A stretch of 64,000 nt of DNA from Nothopassalora personata (Eukaryota > Ascomycota > Dothideomycetes > Mycosphaerellales > Mycosphaerellaceae): assembly GCA_033816765.1 (NCBI GenBank), contig CM066295.1, positions 2,232,001 to 2,296,000 on the forward strand, given 5' to 3'. The position numbers were made by a program, and so were the translations under genes. Shown piece after piece: positions 33,439-45,290 of the stretch. Within the stretch, counting starts at the first letter, position 1, and every line of letters starts with the position of its first letter. The notes below the pieces were generated by a model. It saw only the letters and a program-made list of their open reading frames with translations. It was not told the origin of the DNA and searched no databases.

Positions 33439-35316
33439 ATGCCGTCTCTACAGCGTTTCACCCTGCCAGACGATGTGCTTTATTCCAAGTTGGTCACCGT
33501 CGCTTCACAGCAAGGTGATCGTTCCATTATCGAAGATCGCAGCTGTGATACCTCACTTGGATACCTTGATATCCTTCACGGTACCGTCAAACTCAAGCAC
33601 GGACTTGAGCAATCGCTCGACCCGTCTGTCCTGGAGGCACGTGGAGACTTCTTCGTAGCTTTACTGGCGCCCGCGGGATTCGAATTTATCATCGGTGTCT
33701 TGGCCACTTTGGCATTAGGAGGAGTCGTTGTGCCTGTTCGTGAGTCTGGCCAGCATCTCCGACAGCATGAGTTGCATTGATTGAAACTTAGCAATTGGGG
33801 CATTACCGGCCGAAGCAGCATACGTTATCCGCCACTGTCAGGCACAGATTCTTCTTGCAGGACCAGAACAGGCTCAACTTGCTGCAGACATCCGTACAGA
33901 GATCCCGACTCCCTTGTTGGCGATACCAGGGCTGGTTGAAGACACGGCTACACTTCCGCCAGTTACATCCTACGTCTTGGATAAATCTTTGGCCGTCAAT
34001 GAGGATACGCCAAGCATACTGTTCTTTACCTCGGGGACCACAGGTCCACCTAAAGGGGTCCTGCACGCCCGTCGCACGATCAACAAGTATGCTCGTGACT
34101 CCACATTGTGGCCTCTCGATGAGGTCTGTCTTCTACCCAGGGGAGCTTTCTGGTCCATCTACTTCACCAAGCTTTTCCAGATGCTCCTTCTCGGTGTTCG
34201 CGTGGAGATCAACAACTTTGGTCGCAACTACGGTCTGATTTGGGAGAAATTGCGCCAGAAAACTGGCACGAAGATTGTTCTGAGCCCAACATTCTGGTAT
34301 GGCATGATGACATACTACAATTCTCACATAGCCGGGATGGACGAGTCAAGGAGAATGGAGTATGTCGATGGCTTCAGACACTTGCGAGACGCGTGTATGA
34401 CTGGAGCCATGCCTTCTGTCAGACTAAAGGAGTTCTGGAAAAATCTGAGGGGCGGTAGGCCACTTAAAGTTCTGTACGGCACTACTGAGACACAGGAAAT
34501 TGCCATCGTTCACGAAGATGACTACTCGTCAGAGGTACGTCAGGCTCCGTCTGCGAGACTACCGACGTTAATCTTTCGTAGGCTGATCTAGGAACGCCTC
34601 TTGCCAACGTCACCATCAAGCTGTCTGAAGGACATGAGGGAGAAATCTTGGTCAAGACTCCATCTTTGTTCTTGGGGTAAGCCGGATGACTTGTTCGCTG
34701 GGCTGTAGTAACTCGCGCATCAGATACCTACACGCGACCACAGAATCAGCACGAAGATTCGATTCGGACGGATTCTTCAAGACCGGCGACCTTGCGTTCC
34801 GCCAGAACGGACGGATCGTCTTCACGGGACGAGCAAACATGGATTGTTAGTAGATTGGTCCGCACAATTGACAACCTACTGACAGATACCTGGGAAGTGT
34901 TCAAGTTCTACACCTACAAAGTGCCACGGTTGCAGGTCGAAAATCGTCTCCTGGCACTACCATACCTTCAAGAAGGCTACATAATGCCCGTGGAGGATCC
35001 CCAGTGTGACACCAGAGTAGCAGCATTGGTACGCACATCGGGTGATGGGGCCAAAGTCGACTTGGAACGAATTCGCCAGGACTTAGCTGCGGATTTGCCA
35101 GCATATCAATTGCCTACTGTGCTTCGTGTGCTAGAAGACCACGAGACAGTTCCACGCACGTGGTCAGACAAGACGGCTATGGCGAAGGCGGTCCATCTGT
35201 TCTTTCCCCAGGATGGTGAGCAGCGGCTGGTTGGAGAGAACATCGAAATCATGGACATCAGTCACTTCATGAAAGCAACGACTAAGAAGATGTGGGACCT
35301 CTCTGGAATGCGTTAG
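33439..35316 (+). CDS. adenylate-forming acid ligase (AMP-binding enzyme)
   Basis: Five exons, 33439-33739, 33792-34534, 34582-34676, 34724-34845 and 34886-35316 (introns 52, 47, 47 and 40 bp), give 563 residues. The ATP loop is LFFTSGTTGPPKGVLHARR (about 178-195), A5 is YGTTETQE (about 329-336), A7 is FFKTGDLAF (398-405), A8 begins IVFTGRANMD, and the likely catalytic Lys is K521 in TWSDKTAMAKAV. The ANL family makes acyl-AMP and then a thioester on CoA or a carrier protein; the adjacent carrier-like gene suggests the latter, as in DltA-type or stand-alone A-domain systems. The substrate cannot be predicted by eye. The stop is 46 bp from the stop of the convergent aminotransferase. Confidence 0.88.
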
Positions 35317-35362
35317 GAGGATGGAAGATGTGCGTTCGTTCGTACTGCTCTCTACAAAGATC

Positions 35363-36791
35363 TCATGATAGACTTGGAAGCTCGTCGATGGACTCGCCTA
35401 TAATGTCCAGCGCCTTCTCGATCTGCTCGTCCGTGACCACCAGTGGTGGTGAAATGCGTATAATGCCGGTACGACTGGACTTGAGCTATTCGAAAGTTAG
35501 TCATGAGCTGGAAATAGCCTGAATCCAGTTCAAAAAACCAACCAATAGTCCTTTACTTGTCATAAGCTCACAAAATTCGACACCAGTGCGGCCGTTCGTC
35601 TTGGTCTGGTCAATGACGAAGGCGTTCAGAAGCCCTTTGCCACGCACAGTCTGTATCATGGGACATCGTGCCTGAATCTCTCGGAGGCCATCCCGTACGA
35701 CTTTTCCTAATCGATCCGCACGCTCGACCAGATTGTCTTCATCTAGGACCTGGAGAGCACGCATAGCAACCGCAGCGCCGAGGGGATTACCACCATACGT
35801 CGACCCATGGGTTCCAGGCTCCACAGTGAGTAGGATCTCGGCGTCTGCCAAAACACACGAAGCAGGGTACATGCCCCCTGTCATCGTCTTGCCCAGCAGT
35901 ACCATGTCGGGACGGATACCACTCCAGTAATGGCCAAGTAGCCTCCCGGTCCGTCCAATGCCGGTCTGTATTTCGTCGCAGACCAGGAGAGCATTGTATT
36001 CGTCGCAGAGGGCACGAGCTTCTTGTAGGTACTCATCTTCTGCTACAACGACTCCTGCATCTCCCTGGATGGGCTCAACAAAGAATGCGGCGAGGGAGGA
36101 GCCAGCGGCTTGAAATGCCTTTCTCAAAGCAGTCTTGTCGTTGTATTCGATGATGTGCTCGCTGCCCGGGATGCAGCAGCTGATGTTGGGAACCAGAGGT
36201 CCATAATTGTCCCGTGACATGTGATCCGATGCGAGGGATATGGTAGCAATCTACTGCAGTCAGCTTCATCGTCGCTCTGATCAGGAGCACAACACGAGTC
36301 TGATATACTGTCCGGCCATGATGGTTTCCCGCAGCGCCAAGGACAATTGCCTGATCGACGGGCACGCCCTTGACCTTATATGCCCACTTCCGAGCGACCT
36401 TTATCGCTGTCTCCGCTGCTTCGGCTCCAGTGCTAGAAGGCAGTATCCTCTGGTAGCCGAACTTCTTCGTAGCATACTCTGCGAACATCGGCCACACATC
36501 GTTGTGAAAAGCCCGGGAAGTGAGCGTAAGTCTTTGCGCCTGATCGATCAATGCGGCGACCAGCTTCGGATGGCAATGACCATGGTTCAAAGCTGTCGAT
36601 GCAGCATGGAAGTCGAGATAGTGGTTTCCTTCGGGATCCCATACATCAGCACCTTGAGCGCGGGCGAAGACGATGGGAAGGGACAGATAGTTGAGGGCAG
36701 AGTAGTCTGTCTCAGCAGCGAGAGCGATGGCACTGCTTGCAGCACGGTTGCTTTTGGTCGGCGCCATGACCGGATCGCTGATTGAACCCAT
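35363..36791 (-). CDS. class III PLP aminotransferase (ornithine/omega-aminotransferase type)
   Basis: Three exons, 36791-36309, 36250-35543 and 35485-35363 (58- and 57-bp introns), give 437 residues. PLP-site residues are in LLVCDEIQTGIGRTG (Asp253) and LLGKTMTGGMYPAS (Lys282), with YGGNPLGAAVAMRAL later and the usual GIIRISPPLVVTDEQI end. Near the N-terminus are VWDPEGNHYLDFHAASTALN and STGAEAAETAIKVARKW. Ornithine aminotransferase is the nearest well-known relative; a second, cluster-located copy often transaminates an omega-amino group on a pathway intermediate. In its cluster it lies convergent to the ligase and divergent from the MFS exporter. Substrate unproved. Confidence 0.9.
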
Positions 36792-37700
36792 TGTCGAGGT
36801 GTGTAGGGCGTGATTCGATGGCGAAAGGTGAAAGAGTCGGGTCTAAGCTATTTTGTTGCCAGCATATTCGCTGCTTTGGTACCATTGGCTGGACAGGGTC
36901 CGGGGTCCAAGAGAGGCGACATTGTGCCGGCGCGGTGAATCTGTCCCCGCGCACGTGTGACAGCCGGAAGAGGACGGCGAAAGTACAGAAAGCAGCCACA
37001 CGCATCAGAGTTCCCGAACCTCCTCTATTGACGATATTACAATGTCGCCTCCGTCGAGCCCCTTTCTGCTTGGTGCATGGTGCCTCATTCATGGTGTGCC
37101 GATCCTGAGCATCGGTCGTCGTTGAATCCATCAAACGCATTGCAACGAGCGATAGCATGACCAAGCCACCTCATGTGCAGATGCATGACGGAATATGACA
37201 CAGCAGATGGAGTGTCCTTGCGCAGTCGACCAGCTCGAAAGACTCATCGGTTCGATGTACGACATGCAAAGCATCGAAACTTTACTTTTCGTCGGGAACG
37301 ATCTGTCGATTTCGACCTCTTTCGCGCAATGCAAACACGCAACTCCCGGTCAACTCCATTGCATAGTCCTTACCAATTCCGGGAGCTGATATACCTCTTT
37401 GCTGTATGTAGCCAATGCAGTCACGATAGGCGAGCACATCCGACGGTCTTAACCTCAGCCCGCTAGCCAGATCTCAACGTAGATCCACCGCCCGCCATTT
37501 CAGTGGCCTATCAAAGAGATCATGCTGCACAGACAACGCCCAATGTCTCAATGGCATGCACTGCCCGACCGGCAGGAGCCGATGGGGTAGGGTTAGCTCT
37601 TAATCGCAAGCTTGTGAGAGCTACCTTTATAGCTTGTTGTGTATGTGCTCTTGCTAAAGTGCTTTCTGGTCCCAGCTACCAGGCTCTAGTCACAGCACTA
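36792..37700. promoter_or_regulatory. divergent upstream region of aminotransferase and exporter
   Basis: 909 bp without a supported gene; several short open frames look random. Long enough for the promoters of both neighbours. Confidence 0.35.
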
Positions 37701-39862
37701 ATGCGGCTTTCGGAGACAACACCCCTCTTGGATAGCCAACAATGTTCATCCAGACCACATGTCGAGTCCAGGACTTTCCGGTCCAATTTTTCGGAGCAAG
37801 ACGAGGACCAGCTCTTGCTTGAGTACCAAGGCAGCAACGGAGACGATGAGAGTTCGCCGCTCAGTCAGGATGGTGGAGTCAAGGCAGCTTACACAGACAT
37901 GAACAATGTGTCGAACAGCTCTCCCGAAATCTCACCGCCCGGCTGCAAGACAGCTCTATTCCTAGTCCTCTTATTCAGTAAGTCCCAGCCCCAGCTCGTC
38001 TCCGTTCTTCACCTCCTTACCCACTCTACCAAGACCACATCCCACTGACTCACCCGTAGGCCTCTTCATCTCCAACATCGAAGGCTCCCTCCTCCTCACA
38101 ATCCACTCCCAGATCGCCTCAACCTTCCACCAACCGACCCACTCCCAATGGCTCATCATCGCCTACCCGCTCGCCTGCTCCGCCGCAGAGCCCGTCATGG
38201 GCAGTCTCTCCGACGGCATCGGCCGTAAACCTCTGCTGCTTACCTCATACATCATGTTCGGCTTCGCTGCAATGGTGTGCGGCTCAGCACCCGGGTTCAG
38301 TATCTTTGTCATTGGAAGGGTCATGGCTGGGGTGGGCGGCAGTGGAATGATTGCTATGGTGAATCTAATTGTGAGTGATCTTGTGGGCATGAAAGAGCTG
38401 GCGAGCTATCGGAGTTGGTTTCAGGCTGCTATGGCGACTGGGAGATTGTGTGGAGGGCCTGTTGGAGGGCTTTTGATGGAACGAGTGGGCTGGAGGTTGG
38501 TGTTCATTGCACAGACTCCAGTCTTGCTGTTGGTCGCTGGGGCATGTGCGGTGCTTATACCGTCTATGCCCATGGCATTGGCGTCGACTGCCGGTGTTGG
38601 AAACGGAGTAGAGGAGTCGAAGTCAGCGACCACACTTCGACGTGACCGGATCTGGACGATCGTCCAAAAGGTTGACATTGGTGGGTCGTTCCTTCTGGTG
38701 TGTACCATCACTATGGGTCTGATCTCGCTCAATCTCTTCGGCGACGGCTACACCATGCATGATTCTCGGATGTTTGGCACGCTTGGTCTCTGCCTCGTCT
38801 GCGGCGGACTGCTCTTTGCAGTTGAACGTTACCTCGTGGCAAAGCCAATGCTGTCCCGCAGAATCCTGTCGAACCTGATCGTGGTTGGAATATACTTGAT
38901 CAATGTCCTGGGCATGGTTGCGCAGTCGTCGGTGAGTCGCCACCTATTCCTGCGAGGATCTGCTTTGCAGTCGATGGCCATGGTATCTCCACGGCCCTGC
39001 TGACGAAGATGGTTTGATCTAGCTTACATTCATCCTCCCGTTGGAAGAACGAATCCTGAACTCATCGACAGCCGACCGAGCCGGACTTCAGCTTCTACCT
39101 TTGGTCGCCGGCAGCGTTTGTGGCAGTATTGCCGCCGGCGTGCTCATCAAAAGGTCCGAAATCACATGTCCACATTGCAAGTTCATAGGTACTGACGCAA
39201 CTCAATGTGCAGAGGACGGCGCTTGACCAGGATGTTCTCAGCAGCAATGATCATCACATCCCTAGCAAGAGCCGCACTATATCTCTCCTGGTACTCAGTC
39301 GGACCCATCCTACGCCTGATTCCGTTGGTGGTGACAGGCGTAAGCTCATCCGTGACGTTCGCCTCGACTTTCATCTTCCTGAATGGACAGATCACAAAGA
39401 CCGACCAAGCCATGGCCGTGACCTGTCTTTTCTGCTTGTACGGCATCGGGTCGGCGATCGGGACGACTGGCTCCAAAGTTATGGTAGACTCAGTGCTACG
39501 ATGGAGACTTGTGCACCGTCTCGGCGGACAAGGTCTGGATATTCAAAAGGTGCGTGAAAGCACTCGGTCCTCCTGGGGCAAGTGTTGACAACGGTCCAGA
39601 TCATCAGCTCCATCATGTCAGATGGCCGTCTCGTTCAGAGCCTTCCGCAAGCGGTCCAGGCGACGATCCAGCAGAGTGTGGAGGATAGCTTCAGCGGCAG
39701 CCGTGGTAAGATTGGAGTCGATGCTGAAGTGAAGGGCTTTGCTGACATGTTGCAGTGTTCTCCGTGGCATCGCAGATTGCCGCTTTGCCGTGTCTTCTGC
39801 TACTCCGTCCTGCTGCCCCCAAGAGCAGAGAGCCCAGAAATGATACTTCGGATGAAGCGTAA
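37701..39862 (+). CDS. major facilitator superfamily transporter (14-TM drug:H+ antiporter type)
   Basis: Six exons, 37701-37977, 38060-38931, 39023-39153, 39213-39549, 39600-39705 and 39756-39862, all phase-consistent, give 609 residues. A hydrophilic N-tail with a TPLL dileucine-like motif is followed by an N-terminal helix and the MFS loop motif in GSLSDGIGRKPLLLTSYIMF. The helix-5 antiporter region is about WFQAAMATGRLCGGPVGGLL. Many more hydrophobic segments fit 14 helices. Fungal members sit in the plasma or vacuolar membrane and export toxic or secondary metabolites. The third intron has a weak GTCCGA donor but keeps frame. It marks the right border of the proposed cluster and is the likely exporter. 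Confidence 0.85.
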
Positions 39863-40504
<642 letters not shown>

Positions 40505-42003
40505 ATGACTACCACAGCCATGGCGCAAGACTACAGCACCTACTTGGCGACGAATGTCTTGAACGAGCGGCAACATGTGTGTACACAATGCACCTTCACA
40601 CACGGACTACCCATCTGACACAGCGGACAGGTCAGCTACCGCAACTTGAGTCGGGCACTGAAGGTCCATAGCAACCTCGCGAAGCAGTATGTATGAGCCG
40701 TCGTGCTGTGTGGGGGGTGACGATGCATTGACTGTGACGTGACAGAATGCTGTATGAGTTCCATCGCAAGCAGAACGGCAAGAAGCCCGGCAGCGTCCAC
40801 GCGACATATGTTATTACTGGCACCAAGCGAAACACTGCGACGGACGGCGTGCACAGTCAAGATGACGGCCAAGACAGCATCATGCGCAGCAGTCCGCCAC
40901 TTCCCGGCAGCTCGATGCCTCAGTCACCAGACGAAGCACCCGCACCACTCTCCACTCGATCCATCATGCTGGTGAAGGAGGAGCATCTCGGCCACGCGAA
41001 AGAGCTCTTCGGGCACATCTCAGGCATCCACATCTACAGTCTGCAAGCAGGTGGTCTTGGCGATGTGCAGGTTCTGACCGAGTGCAATCGCAAAGTGCAG
41101 GCGAGCTATGCTTCGGAAGATCCCTTGAAAGAGTGGAAACGGTACGGCACAATACAGAATCCGAGGGTGAGACGCAGGACAAGCAAGAATGGACCTCCAC
41201 CGGCAGCAATTGCACCTGCCAAGCCCGAAGCGGTCAAGGCGAAAGCAGCAGCTACAGCAGCCGCAAAGACGAGTGCTGCAGATGTCCAGGCGGCCGTGAA
41301 GCCCACGTTGAAGAGCGAGACATCATCGAGCGATGCCAAGGGCGCTCACAGCAAGCCCGTGGGCAGCACAAAGTCACAATCATCAAGCATCTTCAAGGCT
41401 TTCAGCAAAGGTGCACCAAAGCCGACGAAGACGGACTCACAAGGAAGCTCTGCCGCAGCGTCTCCCGCAGCACTGCCATCCCCTGCCGCTCCAGCCGAAG
41501 ACGGTACTGACGACGTTCCGATGTCCGGCTTCTCTGACGACGATATGGATGACACTGGGACAAACCTGCTAGGAGAAGAGCCGGACGAAGTCAAGGAGCC
41601 ATCAGGGCCGACCCGCAAGGAGCGCAGAGCCGCACTGGAGGCATTGATGGACGAAGAAGACGAGCCGATGAAAGACGCAGACTCACCTGCTGTAGCTGAA
41701 GAAGACGTGGACAAGCTGGACGAAGGCGCAATCGACAAGCATTCGCCAACAGAGGAGCCCAAGGAAGCAGAAACCGTTGAGAACGGACGCAGACGAGGCC
41801 GCAGAAGAGTCATGAAGAAGAAGACAGTGAAAGATGAAGAAGGCTACCTCGTCACGCGCGAAGAAGCCGCGTGGGAGTCCTTCTCAGAAGACGAGCCAGC
41901 GCCCAAGAAGGCAAAAGTCTCAGCACCGGCACCAAGCAAGACGACGGCGAAGAAAGGTGCAAAGCCCGCGGGTAACATCATGTCCTTCTTCAAGAAGAAG
42001 TAG
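40505..42003 (+). CDS. POL32: DNA polymerase delta subunit 3 (Pol32/Cdc27)
   Basis: Three exons, 40505-40576, 40631-40686 and 40746-42003 (introns 54 and 59 bp), give 461 residues. The N-terminal winged-helix domain begins DYSTYLATNVLNERQH, runs through YRNLSRALKVHSNLAKQMLY and EFHR, and binds the polymerase delta B-subunit. The rest is disordered, Ala/Lys- and acid-rich, as in other Pol32 proteins. It ends GNIMSFFKKK, a PCNA-interaction-like box with the paired Phe at the extreme C-terminus. The protein acts in replicative and translesion synthesis in the nucleus. Both early introns are confirmed by domain continuity across the joints. Confidence 0.9.
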
Positions 42004-42304
42004 CAGTGCTGCATGTACATGTATTGTTGTACCAAAGGACGCCATTGCATCATGGCAGAATTTCGGCCACCGAAGAGCGAAGCGATAAGATTGTCCCGTT
42101 CCACTCCAATCACTGGTATGGTCTGGACCATCACAGTACATTCCATTCCAGCTTAACACGCACCTTGCGCGATAGATCTATTGACACGTTCGCAGGTCAA
42201 ACATATCTTACAGGAAACAACAACATGGCTTTCCTCCCAGTATCCCTAATCATTGTCAGCCTAATGCTCCTCCTTGAACGAGCCGTCCATCGTCGCCAAC
42301 CAAG

Positions 42305-42829
42305 ATGTCAAATCTCTATACGACAAAATCCTTAGGACGAACCTGGATCCCATCTCCTGTGCGAACTAGCCAGAGGGCACGATACGGGAGCTGGCCCAAA
42401 GACACGCCCAGGCTACGGTGGTTGAGAGAGGACGATGCTGCACATACGGCAAAAGGGAGTTGGATCTGGAGGTGGAGTAAGGCGCATGAACGATTATGTC
42501 TGGTGTTTGTACTGATTCTGGTCTTTGGATGGTTCGGGATGTGTCAGCAGGGTTTGATGCAGCAGCGGTTCCTTGGATGGGAGGTACCTCCCGTGCATTT
42601 GCCAGCGAGCGGGTATCTTGGCAGCTATTTCAGCAGAGCCTCCCCAAACCCAGTGCCTGGTGCTATACCTGTGCAGGTGGGTCTCGAACCGCTGGATGTA
42701 GTCGCTACGCCGCAGGTATCGATGATCCAGACAGATGGGCTACCAGAACCTGTGGCGAATGTGGGCTCATCATCACATTTCACTGAAGAAAGTGAAGATA
42801 CGAAAACTTCGCTCGCTGTAACAAAATAG
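42305..42829 (+). CDS. hypothetical single-pass membrane protein
   Basis: An intact 174-codon frame from ATG to TAA. One clear membrane segment, LCLVFVLILVFGWFGM, lies at about 64-79, after a basic N-terminal domain (RARYGSWPKDTPRLRWLRED), suggesting an N-in orientation. The C-terminal part is Pro/Val/Ser-rich and acidic at its end. No family is recognised. A short upstream frame at 42224 (MAFLPVSLIIVSLMLLLE) in another phase could be a first exon or chance. Small secreted or membrane proteins like this are common and usually lineage-specific. Confidence 0.45.
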   Translation: MSNLYTTKSLGRTWIPSPVRTSQRARYGSWPKDTPRLRWLREDDAAHTAKGSWIWRWSKAHERLCLVFVLILVFGWFGMCQQGLMQQRFLGWEVPPVHLPASGYLGSYFSRASPNPVPGAIPVQVGLEPLDVVATPQVSMIQTDGLPEPVANVGSSSHFTEESEDTKTSLAVTK

Positions 42830-43391
42830 GACTTTGTCCCTTAGCATCAACGCCAATCCGTGCTAGAGAGAAAAAAAAAGCAGACTGTACCGGCCTGGCA
42901 CGAGGGCAGGCGGACATGACTTGCGAGCATGGATCATCGAGCTGGCTCGAACATCATTCACCCTTACTGCGAATGACGAGGGAGTGAAGCAAAGACGGGC
43001 TCTGCTTCACCATGCGAATTCACATTCGCCAGCGATACGAGCCAATCTTCGACATGGAACAAAGTCGCCTGCCCCGCTCTCAGTTTCCGCCAACGCAGAC
43101 ACTTGCTTCAAGAAGGGATTGTCACACTGAGAACGTACGTGCGCGCGCCAAGATGGCTTGAAGCTTTGGTCCATCGCAGCGGCTATTATTTATATTAATC
43201 GTAGTGGAGGGGAAAGTCTTGGTATCTGCTGTAGGTGGCGAGGTATTCATGCCACTTGGGTTTAGATATGGGGGTTACTTGTGGCTAATCTGGCGAGGCC
43301 TGATTGCATGATGATGGCGATGATCTTTACTTCTGTCGCGGTCGAGCATTTGTAAGGTAGAACTGCCCGTTAGAAGTGGGTGAATGACACA
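42830..43391. other. intergenic stretch
   Basis: Nothing recognisable, apart from a short A-rich run near 42870. Confidence 0.4.
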
Positions 43392-44605
43392 ATGTTGAAC
43401 TACGGAATCATTTCACTTCAGCGACGATTAGCCGCCGACTTGCGACCAGTCACTTCCACCCGATCTGCTCGAGATGCAGTCGTGAGAAAGACTACAGACC
43501 GCAGCCTCAAGAATGATGAAACCGATTTGCCAATTCGACCCAATGGTTACGCACAGAGTCAGCTGTACGAATCATATAGGTTCCCCTTCAAGGCGACTGA
43601 CTACCTTGGCATCAAAGACTCCCGCAGCTTTCGCAAGTACATCCTCTCCGGCACACATCTCGCCCCCTTCGCCATGGTCAGGGAGCACAACCTTACAAGA
43701 GTCCTCTTCAAAATTATCGTGGTGCACACCGATAGCAGCGAGACACAGCAAGCATATGAGGGACTTCCAGTCCAGTCTGGAGATCTCGTCCTCGCTCTCA
43801 AGCATCGCCCCAGCCAAGTGGAAGGATGATGCTGCGAAGCTGTCTGGCTTCCTGATCTATTATTGCCAATGATCACTTCAGCTGTCGAGCCCGGTTTGCT
43901 CACAGACGCTTTGCAAAGTAACGCTGTCAGTACGATCCGCACGTATGAGCCCTCAGTGCCACATCCCGCTGCTGAGGAGGTCCTCGCTGAGTCTGGACCA
44001 ACAAGGGCGACATCTGCCCTGAAGCAGAGCGAGCGAATCGAGATTACCAGACTCTGCGGCATGCTAGTCGTGCAGGTCTTGACAAGTACCATGCATGCAT
44101 GAGTCGGATGGCAGCATCCGCACGGTGTTCCATCCATCCGTGGAGAACTATGTCTCCGTGGATGCGCAGCGCGGTCATCACCGACGATCTAGATCAATCA
44201 CGAGTGGACGATGTGCCGGTTTCGAACGAGCTTGAACTTCGCGACGATGGTAAAACTGATCAATTCGATGCACCACTTGGTGCTGGGAAGAGAAAGGACC
44301 AACAAGGTTTCGTTGGCTCGTCCTGACGACACCCTTTCCTCACAGCTCACAAGCCCAGAAGGCGGCACCGGGAAAGACTGAGCGGAATGACTTCTAGGAT
44401 GTCGCCGAGCAGCTGCCGGCCGGCATCAAGAGTCAGAAGGAGGACGGAGAATGTGAAGAATTTTTCCGTATCAGAGGCGGCACGCTTGAGGAGGTACCTA
44501 TTCGAGGAGAATGCCGCGACTCGATACCGCATTCCTCAGCCTCAAGCTGCCAGCGGGCACAGGGCGACGCCTATCCGGTACAACGCTGGTGTCTGCGCGT
44601 CGTAG
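43392..44605 (+). other. fragmented orphan coding region
   Basis: A frame from the ATG at 43392 to 43829 reads naturally (ISLQRRLAADLRPVTSTRSA, later FRKYILSGTHLAPFAMVREH and NLTRVLFKIIVVHTD). Further natural-looking pieces follow in changing frames: SAVEPGLLTDALQSNAV near 43870, DGSIRTVFHPSVENYVSVDA near 44110-44165, and VDDVPVSNELELRDDGKTDQ near 44207-44260. I could not join them by convincing GT-AG introns. This may be a multi-exon orphan gene or a decayed one. No domain recognised. Confidence 0.35.
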
Positions 44606-45290
44606 TGTGTCAGCTCAGGAGAGGCCTTGATAGGGTTCTCCTTATCGAACGAGGTCAAGGTCGAGGCGGATTGGAGTCTGAGCTCTTGCGGCAGGCGTGG
44701 AAAGCTCAGGTGGTCTTGCTTAAGGGCTTGCCAAACCAATTCCTGAAGACGAGCACCGATCATCTGCCAGGCATGCAGAGTCGTTGCGTGTAGAGCACAT
44801 GCTGAGCCTTCGGACTGGGCTGAGTGAGCTTCGAATACAAAACATGGTCAGGCAGGCTACTTGGCGCGCTCTGCGAGGTACGCATGCGAGGAAGAGGACG
44901 GGCGTCTATTCGGGGCCAGTCGCTAGGTTGGCAGCAAGGGGTAGAGAACGGGAATGTTTATGCGAAGGTTCTTTCATACTCGGGGAGAGCCTTGGAATTC
45001 TGGTCGCTGCTTGACGTGCTGATGTCATGACGCCCGTACTTGGATCGAATACACTTTCAGGGAGCGGCATGGGGCCTTTTCTGATTCAACGTGGCCTTGC
45101 AGTGCTAATGGTTGGAGGCGCAGTGGTAATGGTCTTCTGGCCTTCGTAGACCCACAAGCTGGCTGCAGAAGAGTTCTGCCTTTGTTTAATGCACTTCTCC
45201 TTAGAATCCCATCTTTCAGCATACAGAAGAAGTAGGCTGTGTTTCGGAATCGGATTGCTGAAACTACCTTCATACATGACTCTGCTACAT
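44606..45290. other. intergenic stretch
   Basis: No supported gene; frames on both strands lack conserved features. Confidence 0.35.
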
